The position numbers and the translations under genes are program-made. Under the pieces are notes generated by a model. That model saw only the letters and a program-made list of their open reading frames with translations. It made no database searches and was not told the origin of the DNA. A DNA stretch of 64,000 nucleotides from assembly GCA_031282405.1 (NCBI GenBank), contig JAITDU010000048.1, positions 1-64,000 of the forward strand, given 5' to 3'. The stretch comes from Coriobacteriales bacterium. Its GTDB lineage: Bacteria > Actinomycetota > Coriobacteriia > Coriobacteriales > UBA8131. Positions 48,306-57,063 of the stretch are shown here, in pieces; position 1 is the first letter of the stretch; every line of letters begins with the position of its first letter.

Positions 48306-49646
48306 CTAGCCGCCGCTAGCGTTCAGAGAGCAGGTGGACAGAGCAGCCAGACGCTCACGGTAGTGCTCGCAGGCGGCTTGGGCATCGGCCACGGTGTCGC
48401 CGCCGAACTTCTTTTGACAGGCACTGGCTAATACGACCGCCGCCTCTGCCTCGGCCACAACGGCCACGGCCGGCACAACACAGACATCGCTGCGCCGCGT
48501 GGGCGCTGGGGTCGTTTGCCTACGCATAAGGTCCACGCTGGCAAGCGGACGCGCGAGCCCCGGGGGCGCCTTCGTAGCTACACGCACTACGAGTGGTTGG
48601 CCGTTCGTCATGCCGCCTTCCAGGCCACCGAGGTTGTTGCTGAGCCTGCCGGGCTGGATACACCCATCCTCGGGGACAAGGGCGATGACATCGTTGATCT
48701 GGCTGCCCCGATGATATGAGCCGTCAAAGCCCCGACCGAACTCCAGACCTTTGACGGTGGGTATCGAGGCTAACGTTGCTGCCAAAAGCGACGAAAGACG
48801 CTCGGGCCCACAGGTATAGCTGCCCAGGCCGGGCACAAGCCCTCGGACGACGAGCATGAATCGGCCACCGAGGGTATCACCGTCATGGGCGGCAGCGTCA
48901 ATAGCTGCCACAATTCGAGATGTGGTGTCCGCATCCGGGCAGCGAACAGGAGATGCCTCGATGTCGACACGTGTGAAAGGGGGTTTTGCTAAAACTCCCG
49001 CTGCCACACGCTCAGCAGGCATATCCACTGAACCGATGCCGGTGACAAAGGAGGAGACTTCAACGCCGAATTCGGCCAGATACGAGGCGGCAATGGCTCC
49101 GGCCACCACACGAGCAGCGGTCTCACGGCCGCTGGCACGCTCGGAGATGGCCCTGAGATCTGTCGCGCCGATCTTTTGCAGCGCGGCCATGTCGGCATGT
49201 CCGGGCCGAGGGATACAGTCGTCTTTGGTCGGAGATATGATGTGGCGGTCGTTAAAATGAGCACCGCTGGGTTGGTCATTATGAGAGGGAAAATCGTCAA
49301 CGCAGCAGTTGTTGGAATGAGCGTTGTTGGAAGGGGGGTCGCCGGCAACAGAATCGCCAGTGTGGCGGTCGTCGGGAGGAGAACCGTCGCCAGTGGCATA
49401 CGAACTATCGACATTGGCGATAAGCACCGCTAGAGGCGCGCCGGTGCTCTTGTCCCCTTGCACGCCGCTGAGGATCTGGATTTCGTCGCGCTCAAAGGTC
49501 ATACGCTCTGAACGTCCATATCCCGAGCGTCGGCGCGCCAAAAAAGCATTGATGATGCCGGTGGTGACACTCACACCTGCGGGCACGTCGGTAACGACAG
49601 TGACCAGGAAAGATCCGTGTGATTCGCCGGCAGTGGTAAAATGCAT
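48306..49646 (-). CDS. aroC: chorismate synthase with Asp/Ser/Asn-rich insertion
   Basis: 446 residues against about 360-390 usual; FMNH2-dependent last step to chorismate. The start MHFTTAGESHGSFLVTVVTDVP, RRRSGYGRSERM, RASGRETAARVVAGAIA and GLEGGMTNGQPLVVRVA are diagnostic. At about 80-150, between IANVDSSYATGD and the conserved RPGHADMAALQK, lies an insert rich in Asp, Ser, Asn, Pro and His, encoded by degenerate repeats at about 49240-49410. The active-site His and Arg motifs are intact, so the enzyme should be functional. Confidence 0.95.
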   Translation of the reverse strand: MHFTTAGESHGSFLVTVVTDVPAGVSVTTGIINAFLARRRSGYGRSERMTFERDEIQILSGVQGDKSTGAPLAVLIANVDSSYATGDGSPPDDRHTGDSVAGDPPSNNAHSNNCCVDDFPSHNDQPSGAHFNDRHIISPTKDDCIPRPGHADMAALQKIGATDLRAISERASGRETAARVVAGAIAASYLAEFGVEVSSFVTGIGSVDMPAERVAAGVLAKPPFTRVDIEASPVRCPDADTTSRIVAAIDAAAHDGDTLGGRFMLVVRGLVPGLGSYTCGPERLSSLLAATLASIPTVKGLEFGRGFDGSYHRGSQINDVIALVPEDGCIQPGRLSNNLGGLEGGMTNGQPLVVRVATKAPPGLARPLASVDLMRRQTTPAPTRRSDVCVVPAVAVVAEAEAAVVLASACQKKFGGDTVADAQAACEHYRERLAALSTCSLNASGG

Positions 49647-49651
49647 CGGGA

Positions 49652-50626
49652 TTACTCAGCCATGAGTTCTCGGCGCTGCAACTCGGCGCGCGCGGCTCTT
49701 TGCATGATATCCGCGACCCTTGCGTGCTGTGGCTTTGGATCGATGCTGACGGCATCAGCCCAGATACCAAAGCTGAGCGCGGCCTGCTCTACAAGCGTAC
49801 CCAGGCCGTCGGCTGCTGCTGCTGCGGCTTGGCGAGCAGACGTGAGTAACGCTGTCGGTCCGCGTCCGTAGACGAGGTCGATAACCGTATGGTCAGGCTT
49901 GAGATCGTCGGATGACAGCAGCGCAGAGTCGTCGGGCTCCATGCCTACAGGCGTGGCGTTGACGACCAGCTGTGCCTGGCGCAGCATATGGCTCAACTCC
50001 ATGGTATCGGCATAACTGAGACCCGCGATGGTAGTTGAGAATCCTTGCTCAGCACAATAATTGCTTAATAGATTAGCAAATTCGTCGGCACGCAGGCGAC
50101 TGCGGCTCACAATCCGGATGTCCGCCGCTTTGGCTTTGGCCAAAGCCAAACAGATGGCTGCACTCGCAGAACCGCTTCCCAGGATAAGTACCCGGATGTC
50201 TTTGGGGTCAAGTCCGCGATGCCGGATTAAACTGGCTACAAATCCTGCGCCATCGACACTATGACCGCTGAGCAGAGCGGGAGCTTTTGTGCCGCGTGGC
50301 CCGTCCTTCTCACCCGGTACAACACTCACCAGATTCACAGCCTGGATGACGGCGGCATCGCCCTGGAGGGTGCCACCGGCTTTGAGCAGTGCCTGAGCGG
50401 CGGCTTTTTTATAGGGCATCGTGATGTTGACACCAATGAAGCCGTCATCGGTCTGGAGTTGGGCTATCTGCCGGTCAAAAGCCTCGTGGTCAGCAGCCGA
50501 ATAGAGCTCGTAGTGCCAATCCAGCTCGTAATACTCATAGACAGCTCGGAACATGACAGGCGAGAGTGAGTGCTCAATAGGAAAGCCGATCAAGCCGGTC
50601 TTATTCGCGGTAGATGATGCGTCCAT
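49652..50626 (-). CDS. aroE: shikimate dehydrogenase
   Basis: 324 residues. It reduces 3-dehydroshikimate with NADPH. GLIGFPIEHSLSPVMF binds shikimate, the catalytic Lys is in NITMPYKKAAAQAL, the Asp in SGHSVDGAGFVASL, and the nucleotide loop is LILGSGSASAAICLAL. The last ~40 residues (ARVADIMQRAARAEL) are a non-standard extension. ATG 50626 has AAAGGAG about 6 nt upstream; the longer frame to 50668 is not needed. It is 5 nt ahead of aroC. Confidence 0.95.
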   Translation of the reverse strand: MDASSTANKTGLIGFPIEHSLSPVMFRAVYEYYELDWHYELYSAADHEAFDRQIAQLQTDDGFIGVNITMPYKKAAAQALLKAGGTLQGDAAVIQAVNLVSVVPGEKDGPRGTKAPALLSGHSVDGAGFVASLIRHRGLDPKDIRVLILGSGSASAAICLALAKAKAADIRIVSRSRLRADEFANLLSNYCAEQGFSTTIAGLSYADTMELSHMLRQAQLVVNATPVGMEPDDSALLSSDDLKPDHTVIDLVYGRGPTALLTSARQAAAAAADGLGTLVEQAALSFGIWADAVSIDPKPQHARVADIMQRAARAELQRRELMAE

Positions 50627-50664
50627 CGGTGCTCCTTTGTGCTTAGGGGCGTTCGTTTTGCCTC

Positions 50665-51165
50665 TCAATCTGAGGGCTCTCGCCTCAGACGTCTTTCGAT
50701 GCGTCTGAAGAGCTTAGTGTACCAGAGGTCAACAGCGGAGCGCGGCTGTACCAAAACGGTGGCCATACCGAGGATGCGTGCGCCCAGTATGTCGGTGAAC
50801 AGTTGATCGCCGATGATGACAGCATCGCGCCGGCGGACACCTGTCTTGCCCAGGGCACGAAGGATGGCAAACGGCATCGGTTTCATTGCCTTATAGACTA
50901 TCGGCAGTCCCAGATCTTCAGCGTGAGTCAAAACACTTTTGTGCCAGTTGTTAGAGAGTAAACAGCAGGGCATGCCGCTGGCCTTGAGGCGTTCGATCCA
51001 AGCCGTCACTGCCGCAGGCATCTGGCCCGTTGAGCGGGGAATCAAGGTGTTATCAACATCGAGGAGCACCGCCCTGAAGCCCCGGGCGTACAACTCAGAA
51101 ACCGAGATGTCCTCCACACACTCATATTCCAGATCAGGGCGAAACAGGGCCATACGCATATCCAT
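50665..51165 (-). CDS. YqeG-family HAD-IIIA phosphatase
   Basis: 166 residues. HAD motif I is LLDVDNTLIPR, motif II LLSNNWHKSV and the late motif IIGDQLFTDILGARILGM. YqeG-type phosphatases commonly neighbour aroE in Gram-positive genomes; their physiological substrate is unknown. The reading starts at ATG 51165 (MDMRMALFRPDLEYECVEDIS). Confidence 0.92.
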   Translation of the reverse strand: MDMRMALFRPDLEYECVEDISVSELYARGFRAVLLDVDNTLIPRSTGQMPAAVTAWIERLKASGMPCCLLSNNWHKSVLTHAEDLGLPIVYKAMKPMPFAILRALGKTGVRRRDAVIIGDQLFTDILGARILGMATVLVQPRSAVDLWYTKLFRRIERRLRREPSD

Positions 51166-51244
51166 ACTTCTGTTCTCAATTGAGGAGCCTACACAAGATC
51201 GACCAATTCGACATCAGCAACATTTTGACCGGGGAGAAAAGCCG

Positions 51245-51289
51245 GACTGTTTGATACCTGACTGTTTGGTGCCTAACTGTTCGCTATCA
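51245..51289. repeat. three 15-nt degenerate tandem repeats between yqeG and mltG
   Basis: GACTGTTTGATACCT, GACTGTTTGGTGCCT and AACTGTTCGCTATCA follow each other in the 140-nt gap after mltG. Noncoding, but of the same short-unit kind as the in-gene repeats. Confidence 0.75.
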
Positions 51290-51306
51290 GGCCATTCAGC
51301 GCTCGA

Positions 51307-52503
51307 CTATTCGATGCCAAAGACCTCCCTATAGACTTGCTTGGCCGCCTCAAACTCTTCGCTCGTAGCGCAAAAGGTATGGAAGCCCTCCTTACTCGTG
51401 AGTACGTAATACAGGTAGTCGGTGTCCGCCGGGTGCGCCGCGGCCTGGATGGATTCGATGCGCGGCGAGCAAATCGGCCCGGCTGGAAGCGTATCGACCC
51501 GGTAGGTGTTATAAGGGCTGTTAACCTCCAAATCGACATTGAGCAGGGGGTGACCATCGTAAGACGGGCCCAATGCGTAAACGACCGAAGCGTCTATCTG
51601 CAGGCGCATGCCCAAATTAAGCCGATTGTAGATGACCGAGGCGACAAGTTCACGCTCCTTGTTGGCGGCGGTCTCTTTTTCTATGAGCGAGGCAACCGTC
51701 ACAACATCGAAGAGCGAAAGGCCATTCGCAGAAGCTAAACTGAGGTCTAAATTGCTTATTTCTTTAGCAAATTGATCAAGCAGTGTGCGAATGACGTAAT
51801 CGGCGTCGGCATCCTTAGGGATATTATACGTTTTGGGATAGAGGAAGCCCTCCAGCGAGTTGTCGTAGATTCCCTGCAAAAACGTGTAGTCTGCAACGTA
51901 TGTATCGGCTGCGCGCGCCAAGGCAAGGAAGTCAGCGGCTTTGATACCGCAGGAATTCTCGACTACTGTGGCGGTCTGCTCAAGCGTAAGGCCCTCGGCG
52001 ACAGTGAGCTTGCTGCCCGTGGAAGGTGGCCCTTGCACCAGCATGTTAATCAACGTCGTAGTGTCCATGAGCGTGACCAGGTGGTAGTCGCCAGGCTTCA
52101 AAGAAGAGTCAGCATGCTGGTTTTGGACATCTTGGAGAAAGGCGTGTTCGTCGCTGATAACATCGTGTTTTTTGAGGATAGTGGCTATCTGGGTGGTATT
52201 GGCCCCCTCAGGAATGCTCACACCCACGCTAACGCCGGCTTCTACAGGCGTTGTCTCAAAAAATGTGTGGTAAACAAAAACTCCACCACAGACAAAGACA
52301 ACCACAACTACAACGATGGGGATCAGGACAAGCAGTGTTTTGCGCCGGGAATGCCTGAGCCTGGGCTGTGAACTGCCCTCGCCGCGGTCGCCCGCAGCTT
52401 TGGCGATATCCTTATAGTCGCCCTCTCGGGCGCCTTCATGAGTAGTTGCAACACGAACACTGGGGCGAGAAGGGCGCGCGTGTTTGCCACGGTATGTTGA
52501 CAT
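51307..52503 (-). CDS. mltG: endolytic murein transglycosylase MltG
   Basis: 398 residues. A basic cytoplasmic tail of about 55 residues and one membrane helix (near 57-80, LLVLIPIVVVVVVFVCGGVFV) are followed by the LysM-like and YceG domains. The catalytic Glu is in VASLIEKETAANKERELVASV; NLGMRLQIDASVVYALG and SPYNTYRVDTLPAGPICSPR are family signatures. It cuts nascent glycan strands at the outer membrane face. It starts 5 nt after ruvX in the conserved alaS-ruvX-mltG-aroE order. Confidence 0.95.
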   Translation of the reverse strand: MSTYRGKHARPSRPSVRVATTHEGAREGDYKDIAKAAGDRGEGSSQPRLRHSRRKTLLVLIPIVVVVVVFVCGGVFVYHTFFETTPVEAGVSVGVSIPEGANTTQIATILKKHDVISDEHAFLQDVQNQHADSSLKPGDYHLVTLMDTTTLINMLVQGPPSTGSKLTVAEGLTLEQTATVVENSCGIKAADFLALARAADTYVADYTFLQGIYDNSLEGFLYPKTYNIPKDADADYVIRTLLDQFAKEISNLDLSLASANGLSLFDVVTVASLIEKETAANKERELVASVIYNRLNLGMRLQIDASVVYALGPSYDGHPLLNVDLEVNSPYNTYRVDTLPAGPICSPRIESIQAAAHPADTDYLYYVLTSKEGFHTFCATSEEFEAAKQVYREVFGIE

Positions 52504-52508
52504 CAGGG

Positions 52509-52949
52509 CTATCCTTTACTTCCTTCGTCTAACGACCTATCTGGCTGACTGTCCAACCATGTCTGCAGAATCAGGCTGGCGGCTATTCTATCAGTTTTAC
52601 CCCGTATGTCGCGTTCACGGTAACCTGTCTGTTTAAGAATCAGCTTGGCTTCGGCACTGGAAAGCCGCTCGTCGACAAATTGCAGCGGTAACTTATAAGT
52701 GTCGGAGATGCGCTGGGCCACATCGCGTACCCGAACAGCCTGGGCACGCTCGCTGCCATCCAACGACAGTGGCAGACCACAGACCAAAAGTTCCACGTCG
52801 TATTCCTCAAGTAACGACCAAAACGACCGAGATGCGGCCAGGATGTCATTCGTAGGTAACATATTCAGGGGTAAAGCGACTGTGCGCGCGGGATCACTCA
52901 CGGCGATGCCGGTACGCTTATGGCCTATGTCCAGCGCCAATACGCTCAA
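52509..52949 (-). CDS. ruvX: RuvX/YqgF Holliday junction resolvase-like nuclease
   Basis: 146 residues with an RNase H-like fold: LALDIGHKRTGIAVSDPA supplies the first active-site Asp, LLVCGLPLSLDGSERAQA the middle Glu/Asp region, and FVDERLSSAEAK the last. YqgF proteins are implicated in 16S rRNA 5' processing and possibly junction resolution. It follows alaS by 34 nt and precedes mltG. Confidence 0.93.
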   Translation of the reverse strand: MSVLALDIGHKRTGIAVSDPARTVALPLNMLPTNDILAASRSFWSLLEEYDVELLVCGLPLSLDGSERAQAVRVRDVAQRISDTYKLPLQFVDERLSSAEAKLILKQTGYRERDIRGKTDRIAASLILQTWLDSQPDRSLDEGSKG

Positions 52950-52983
52950 TTCGACTACTTTGCTGTGCCTGTTACCCGTACGC

Positions 52984-55842
52984 TCAAGACTGCTTTGACT
53001 TTGCGGCTAACTTCTCGGCACCGGCGGCCTCACATCTTGTATGTTCTACGCCCAAAAGCTCTCGTGTCTTAGCCAGGGCAGCGTCCAACCCATCAGGATC
53101 TTTGCCACCTGCCTGGGCCATCTGTGGCTTACCGCCGCCGCTCCCCTGAATCAGAGTGGACACCTGAGCAATGAGCGCCCCCGCGTCAAAACCGTTTTGT
53201 ACGGCCTGTTTCGTGGCGGCGGCCAGGATAACCGGCTGGCCATCGGGCCTGAGACTGCCGATGACCACGGCCGAATTGGCCCCAAGGCCCTGTCTGAGGA
53301 TGTCTGCCGTCTCGCGTAGCTGACCTATCGTGTTTCCGTCCAGACGCACGACCACAAGTTGATAGCCCACATTCACAGCCTGGGCGAGCAATTCTGTAGC
53401 GCTGGAGGCAACCTGCGCCTGTCTGAGCGTGGCAAGCTCGGCTTCCAACTGCCGCTGCTGCGTCAAAACGCCCTCCAGTCTGTCGGCAAGCTCCAGTGGC
53501 GCAGCCTTGAGCAGTTCGGCAGCGCGACACAACTCACGTTCCCTGCGGTTAAGGTACTCCAGAGCATCGAAGGAGGTAACGGCCTCAATGCGACGCAGGC
53601 TGGAACCGATACTGGTCTCGCTGATGATTTTCATAAGCCCGACCTGGGCCGTATGGCTCACATGGGTGCCTCCACACAATTCACGAGAGTTAGACCCGGC
53701 TTCCAGCACGCGCACGCTGTCGCCGTACTTCTCTCCAAACAGTGCTGTTACCCCATCGTCTCGGGCAGCATCCAGTGTGGTCTCGTAGGAATTGACCGTA
53801 CTATCCTCCATAATCAGAGTATTCACAAGTTGTTCGACTCCGTCGATCTGCTCAGAACTGAGTGGCTCAAAGTGTGTGAAATCAAAGCGCAGACGCTCCG
53901 GCAAGACGAGCGAGCCGGCCTGGCGGATATGCTCACCAAGAATCTGTTGCAGAGCGTAGTGCAGCAGGTGAGTAGCCGTATGATTACGTTCGATACGTTC
54001 GCGACGCAGGGTGTCTATCGAGGCGCAGACAACGTCGCCCACACGCAAGGTACCATCGATATGGCCAATGTGCGCGTGAATACCCGAGAATACTTTGGTG
54101 TCAGCGACTTCAAACGTGCCTTCGTCGGCACCGGCGACCGAGGTGCTATTCTCATCGACAGCGAGCAGGGCATGGGCATCACCTGCAGCATCACCTGCAG
54201 TATCACGTACAGCATCACGTGTGACATCATCAAAATCACCGTTACCGCTGTGTACTCTGATAGTGCCCCGGTCGCCCACCTGACCGCCCTTCTCGGCATA
54301 AAATGGCGTTCGGTCCAAGACTACCTCGGCGGCCTGGCCGTCGCTTATCTGCAGCACCTGTTCGCCGTCTACTACGATAGCCACTACCTCGGCCGTGGCC
54401 GACTGATGCGCGTAGCCCACAAAGGAAGTAGGGCCTTGGTCCTGAGCTATTTGCTCATAGATCAACCCCTCCTGGCTCCAGGCATCGCCCTCGGCATGCT
54501 GTCGGGCACGGTCGCGCTGCTGTTGCATATGTTTATCAAAAGCCTGCGTATCAACTTCAACACCGTGCTCGCCGGCAATCTCGATAGTTAAATCAATGGG
54601 AAAACCAAAGCGGTCGTGCAACTCAAAGGCCACCGCACCGCTCAGTTGGCTTACGGGCCCTGCGCCCTTCAAAGCGCTGGCCAGATGATTATCCAGATAA
54701 CTTTGTCCCGAGCGCAGTGTCGTTGCAAAACGCTCCTCTTCAGCATGGATGACACGCTCTATGAGCCGCTGATTCTCGACAATTTCTGGGTAGACAGAGC
54801 CGAGTTCGGCCACAACAGCGGCAACATAGGTGCCCAAAAACGGCGTCTCGATACCAAGCAACAGGCCGTGCCGAATGGCCCGGCGCAGCAGCCGACGCAG
54901 CACATAGCCTCTGCCCTCGTTGGATGGCAGGATGCCATCGCCGATGAGAAACGTCACAGCTCGGCTGTGGTCGGCAAGAATACGCAACGAGAGATCATGT
55001 GCGCATGTTTTTTCTCCCGCCGCCTCTTGTATGCCTTCGTCTGTAGCAAAGGTGCCTTGGTAGGCAGTGCCGCTCAGTTCCTCTCCTACTTTGATCAAAC
55101 CGCGCAGAATATCAGTATCGTAGTTGGATTGCACGCCCTGCACGAGGGCCGCCGTGCGCTCCAGGCCCAGCCCCGTATCAATGTTCTTCGTAGGAAGGTC
55201 CACGAGCGAGCCATCTTCCTGCATGTCATATTGGGTAAACACGCAGTTCCAAAACTCCAAAAAACGATCGCAGTCGCAGCCGGGCGCGCAGTCCGGTCTG
55301 CCGCAGCCATGCTCGGGGCCCTGGTCATAATACAGCTCGCTGCTCGGTCCACAGGGCCCGGTGTTGCCGGCCACCCAGAAGTTGTCCTCCTTGCCCAGTC
55401 GGGTGATACGATCGGCATCAACACCCAACTCGCGCCAGATAGCTGCAGTTTCGTCGTCGTCAAAGTAGACCGTAAAGTACAGCCGCTCGCGGTCAAATCC
55501 CAGCACTTCGATGGCAAACTCCAAAGCCCAGGCGCACATCTCCTGTTTGAAGTAGCCGCCAAAGGAGAAGTTTCCCAGCATTTCAAAAAAGCTCAGATGG
55601 CGACCCGTAGAACCGATAATATCAATATCGGTCGTACGAACACATTTTTGCACCGAGGTCGTGCCAATATAAGGGGCCTCAAGGCGGCGTTGTTGTAGAA
55701 AATAGGGTTTGAACTGCACCATGCCGGCGCTGGTCAAAAGCATTGAGGGATCGTCGGGGATAAGAGAGGACGACGGCACACGTTTCATGCCTTTAGCCTC
55801 AAAGAACGCGAGATATTTCTCTCGCAATTCCGCTGTTTTCAT
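52984..55842 (-). CDS. alaS: alanine--tRNA ligase with repeat insertion
   Basis: 952 residues against about 880 usual. The catalytic domain (KYLAFFEAKGMKRVPSSSLIP), tRNA recognition domain, editing domain zinc motif NHTATHLLHYAL with CGGTHVSH, and the C-Ala domain ending GGGGKP-type (GSGGGKPQMAQAGG) are intact. In the editing-domain linker before FEVADTKVFSG there is an insert of Asp-x-x-x units (DAVRDTAGDAAGDAHA) encoded by 12-nt repeats at 54176-54223. The stop-side neighbour is ruvX; its ATG side overlaps by 4 nt with the AI-2E permease stop. Confidence 0.96.
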   Translation of the reverse strand: MKTAELREKYLAFFEAKGMKRVPSSSLIPDDPSMLLTSAGMVQFKPYFLQQRRLEAPYIGTTSVQKCVRTTDIDIIGSTGRHLSFFEMLGNFSFGGYFKQEMCAWALEFAIEVLGFDRERLYFTVYFDDDETAAIWRELGVDADRITRLGKEDNFWVAGNTGPCGPSSELYYDQGPEHGCGRPDCAPGCDCDRFLEFWNCVFTQYDMQEDGSLVDLPTKNIDTGLGLERTAALVQGVQSNYDTDILRGLIKVGEELSGTAYQGTFATDEGIQEAAGEKTCAHDLSLRILADHSRAVTFLIGDGILPSNEGRGYVLRRLLRRAIRHGLLLGIETPFLGTYVAAVVAELGSVYPEIVENQRLIERVIHAEEERFATTLRSGQSYLDNHLASALKGAGPVSQLSGAVAFELHDRFGFPIDLTIEIAGEHGVEVDTQAFDKHMQQQRDRARQHAEGDAWSQEGLIYEQIAQDQGPTSFVGYAHQSATAEVVAIVVDGEQVLQISDGQAAEVVLDRTPFYAEKGGQVGDRGTIRVHSGNGDFDDVTRDAVRDTAGDAAGDAHALLAVDENSTSVAGADEGTFEVADTKVFSGIHAHIGHIDGTLRVGDVVCASIDTLRRERIERNHTATHLLHYALQQILGEHIRQAGSLVLPERLRFDFTHFEPLSSEQIDGVEQLVNTLIMEDSTVNSYETTLDAARDDGVTALFGEKYGDSVRVLEAGSNSRELCGGTHVSHTAQVGLMKIISETSIGSSLRRIEAVTSFDALEYLNRRERELCRAAELLKAAPLELADRLEGVLTQQRQLEAELATLRQAQVASSATELLAQAVNVGYQLVVVRLDGNTIGQLRETADILRQGLGANSAVVIGSLRPDGQPVILAAATKQAVQNGFDAGALIAQVSTLIQGSGGGKPQMAQAGGKDPDGLDAALAKTRELLGVEHTRCEAAGAEKLAAKSKQS
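54176..54223. repeat. four 12-nt tandem repeats inside alaS
   Basis: Units GCATCACCTGCA (54176 and 54188, identical), GTATCACGTACA and GCATCACGTGTG encode Asp-Ala-Ala-Gly-type quartets in frame. Confidence 0.9.
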
Positions 55843-57002
55843 TGCTTGGGCTCCTGCTCTAAAGCCGGGGGGTCAACGTCGTGTTTGGGCGGATGGCCCC
55901 GGAAAAGCGCGCCTTTTTCCGAGACCAACTGGCGGCCGGTACGCTTTTCAAAATAGTAGACAAAAATCGACTTAAGCGCACTGGCCAAAGGCACCGCGCA
56001 CAGCATACCAAAAATCCCGCCCAGGGTGGCGCCGATGAATATGGCTACGAGCATAATAGCAGGATGCAGCTCGACAGTACCCGACATCACGCGAGGATAG
56101 ATGAGATTGTCATTGGTCATCTGCGAGGCAATGGTCAGTCCGGCTGCCAAGATGCCCGTGAGTGGCGAGATAAACAGGCCAATCAGGCCGGCTAAAATCC
56201 AAGCCAGCGTAGGACCTATAACAGGTATGAACACCATCAGCCCGGTAAAAAACGCCATGATCACCGGATAAGGGATGCCGAGTATCGTGTAGCAAATACC
56301 GGCCAGAGTACCCGTGCACAGACAGGATACCACCATGCCGCGTAGATAGCCCCCCAACGCGCGAGAAAACGCGCCGGAGATGACCTTGGCATCCTGCTCG
56401 TATTTAGGGCCGACGATGATCATGATTTCTGCGCTGAAGCGCGGCAGATCCTTAAGGACCCAAAAGCCCACAATGGTGGATACACCGGCCACAACCAAAC
56501 CCGTCGTAACGCTGGAGGCCGTGAGTATCATGGCGCTGGCCGACATCGAGGCCGCGTTTGTCACCCATTTTGTGGCCTCGGACTCGATAGAGGAAAGCAG
56601 TTGTTGAATAGTGGAATCCTGGAAAAACGCGTTATACTGCGCAATGATGTCGTTCCAAAAATTATTTGCCTGTTCCAAATAGGTGGGAAGCGATTGCAAA
56701 AAGCCCGCGAATTGCTCGGTAATCACGGGGACAAACACCAAAAGTATCATCACAATTATGAGCAGGGCAAAGATGTACATGAGGCCCGAACCCAAAACCC
56801 GAGGGACCCGATGTCGTTCCAGCCAGGCCACAGGCGCGCGCAGTATGAACACCAAAAATGCCGAGAACAGCACAATGGAGATGGCGGTCCAGATTTGACC
56901 GATGGCATAGACAGCGGCGGCGATAAGCAACACAATACCGATGACCGTAAAGGTCAAATAGAATCGGCGCTTGAGTGTCGTAAGCGTGTCTTTAGTGGGC
57001 AC
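55839..57002 (-). CDS. AI-2E family (PerM/TqsA-like) membrane protein
   Basis: 387 residues with about eight membrane helices in the typical arrangement: paired N-terminal helices (YLTFTVIGIVLLIAAAVYAI, SIVLFSAFLVFIL), a central amphipathic region, and the conserved GIPYPVIMAFFTGLMVFIPVIGP block. Members include the TqsA autoinducer-2 exporter and Na+/H+ antiporters, so the substrate is open. The C-terminal ~40 residues are soluble. It lies between a DUF948-like gene and alaS, a common context. Confidence 0.9.
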   Translation of the reverse strand: MPTKDTLTTLKRRFYLTFTVIGIVLLIAAAVYAIGQIWTAISIVLFSAFLVFILRAPVAWLERHRVPRVLGSGLMYIFALLIIVMILLVFVPVITEQFAGFLQSLPTYLEQANNFWNDIIAQYNAFFQDSTIQQLLSSIESEATKWVTNAASMSASAMILTASSVTTGLVVAGVSTIVGFWVLKDLPRFSAEIMIIVGPKYEQDAKVISGAFSRALGGYLRGMVVSCLCTGTLAGICYTILGIPYPVIMAFFTGLMVFIPVIGPTLAWILAGLIGLFISPLTGILAAGLTIASQMTNDNLIYPRVMSGTVELHPAIMLVAIFIGATLGGIFGMLCAVPLASALKSIFVYYFEKRTGRQLVSEKGALFRGHPPKHDVDPPALEQEPKQ

Positions 57003-57063
57003 GTGCCTGCTCTTTATCTCGGGTCTTTCGTCTGGTCTGGTCTATGCGTGACGCGGGTTTTGG

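Noticed and set aside
53359-54591. 410-codon plus-strand open frame opposite alaS
   Set aside because: Mirror of the AlaRS coding frame; composition and lack of motifs mark it as a shadow.
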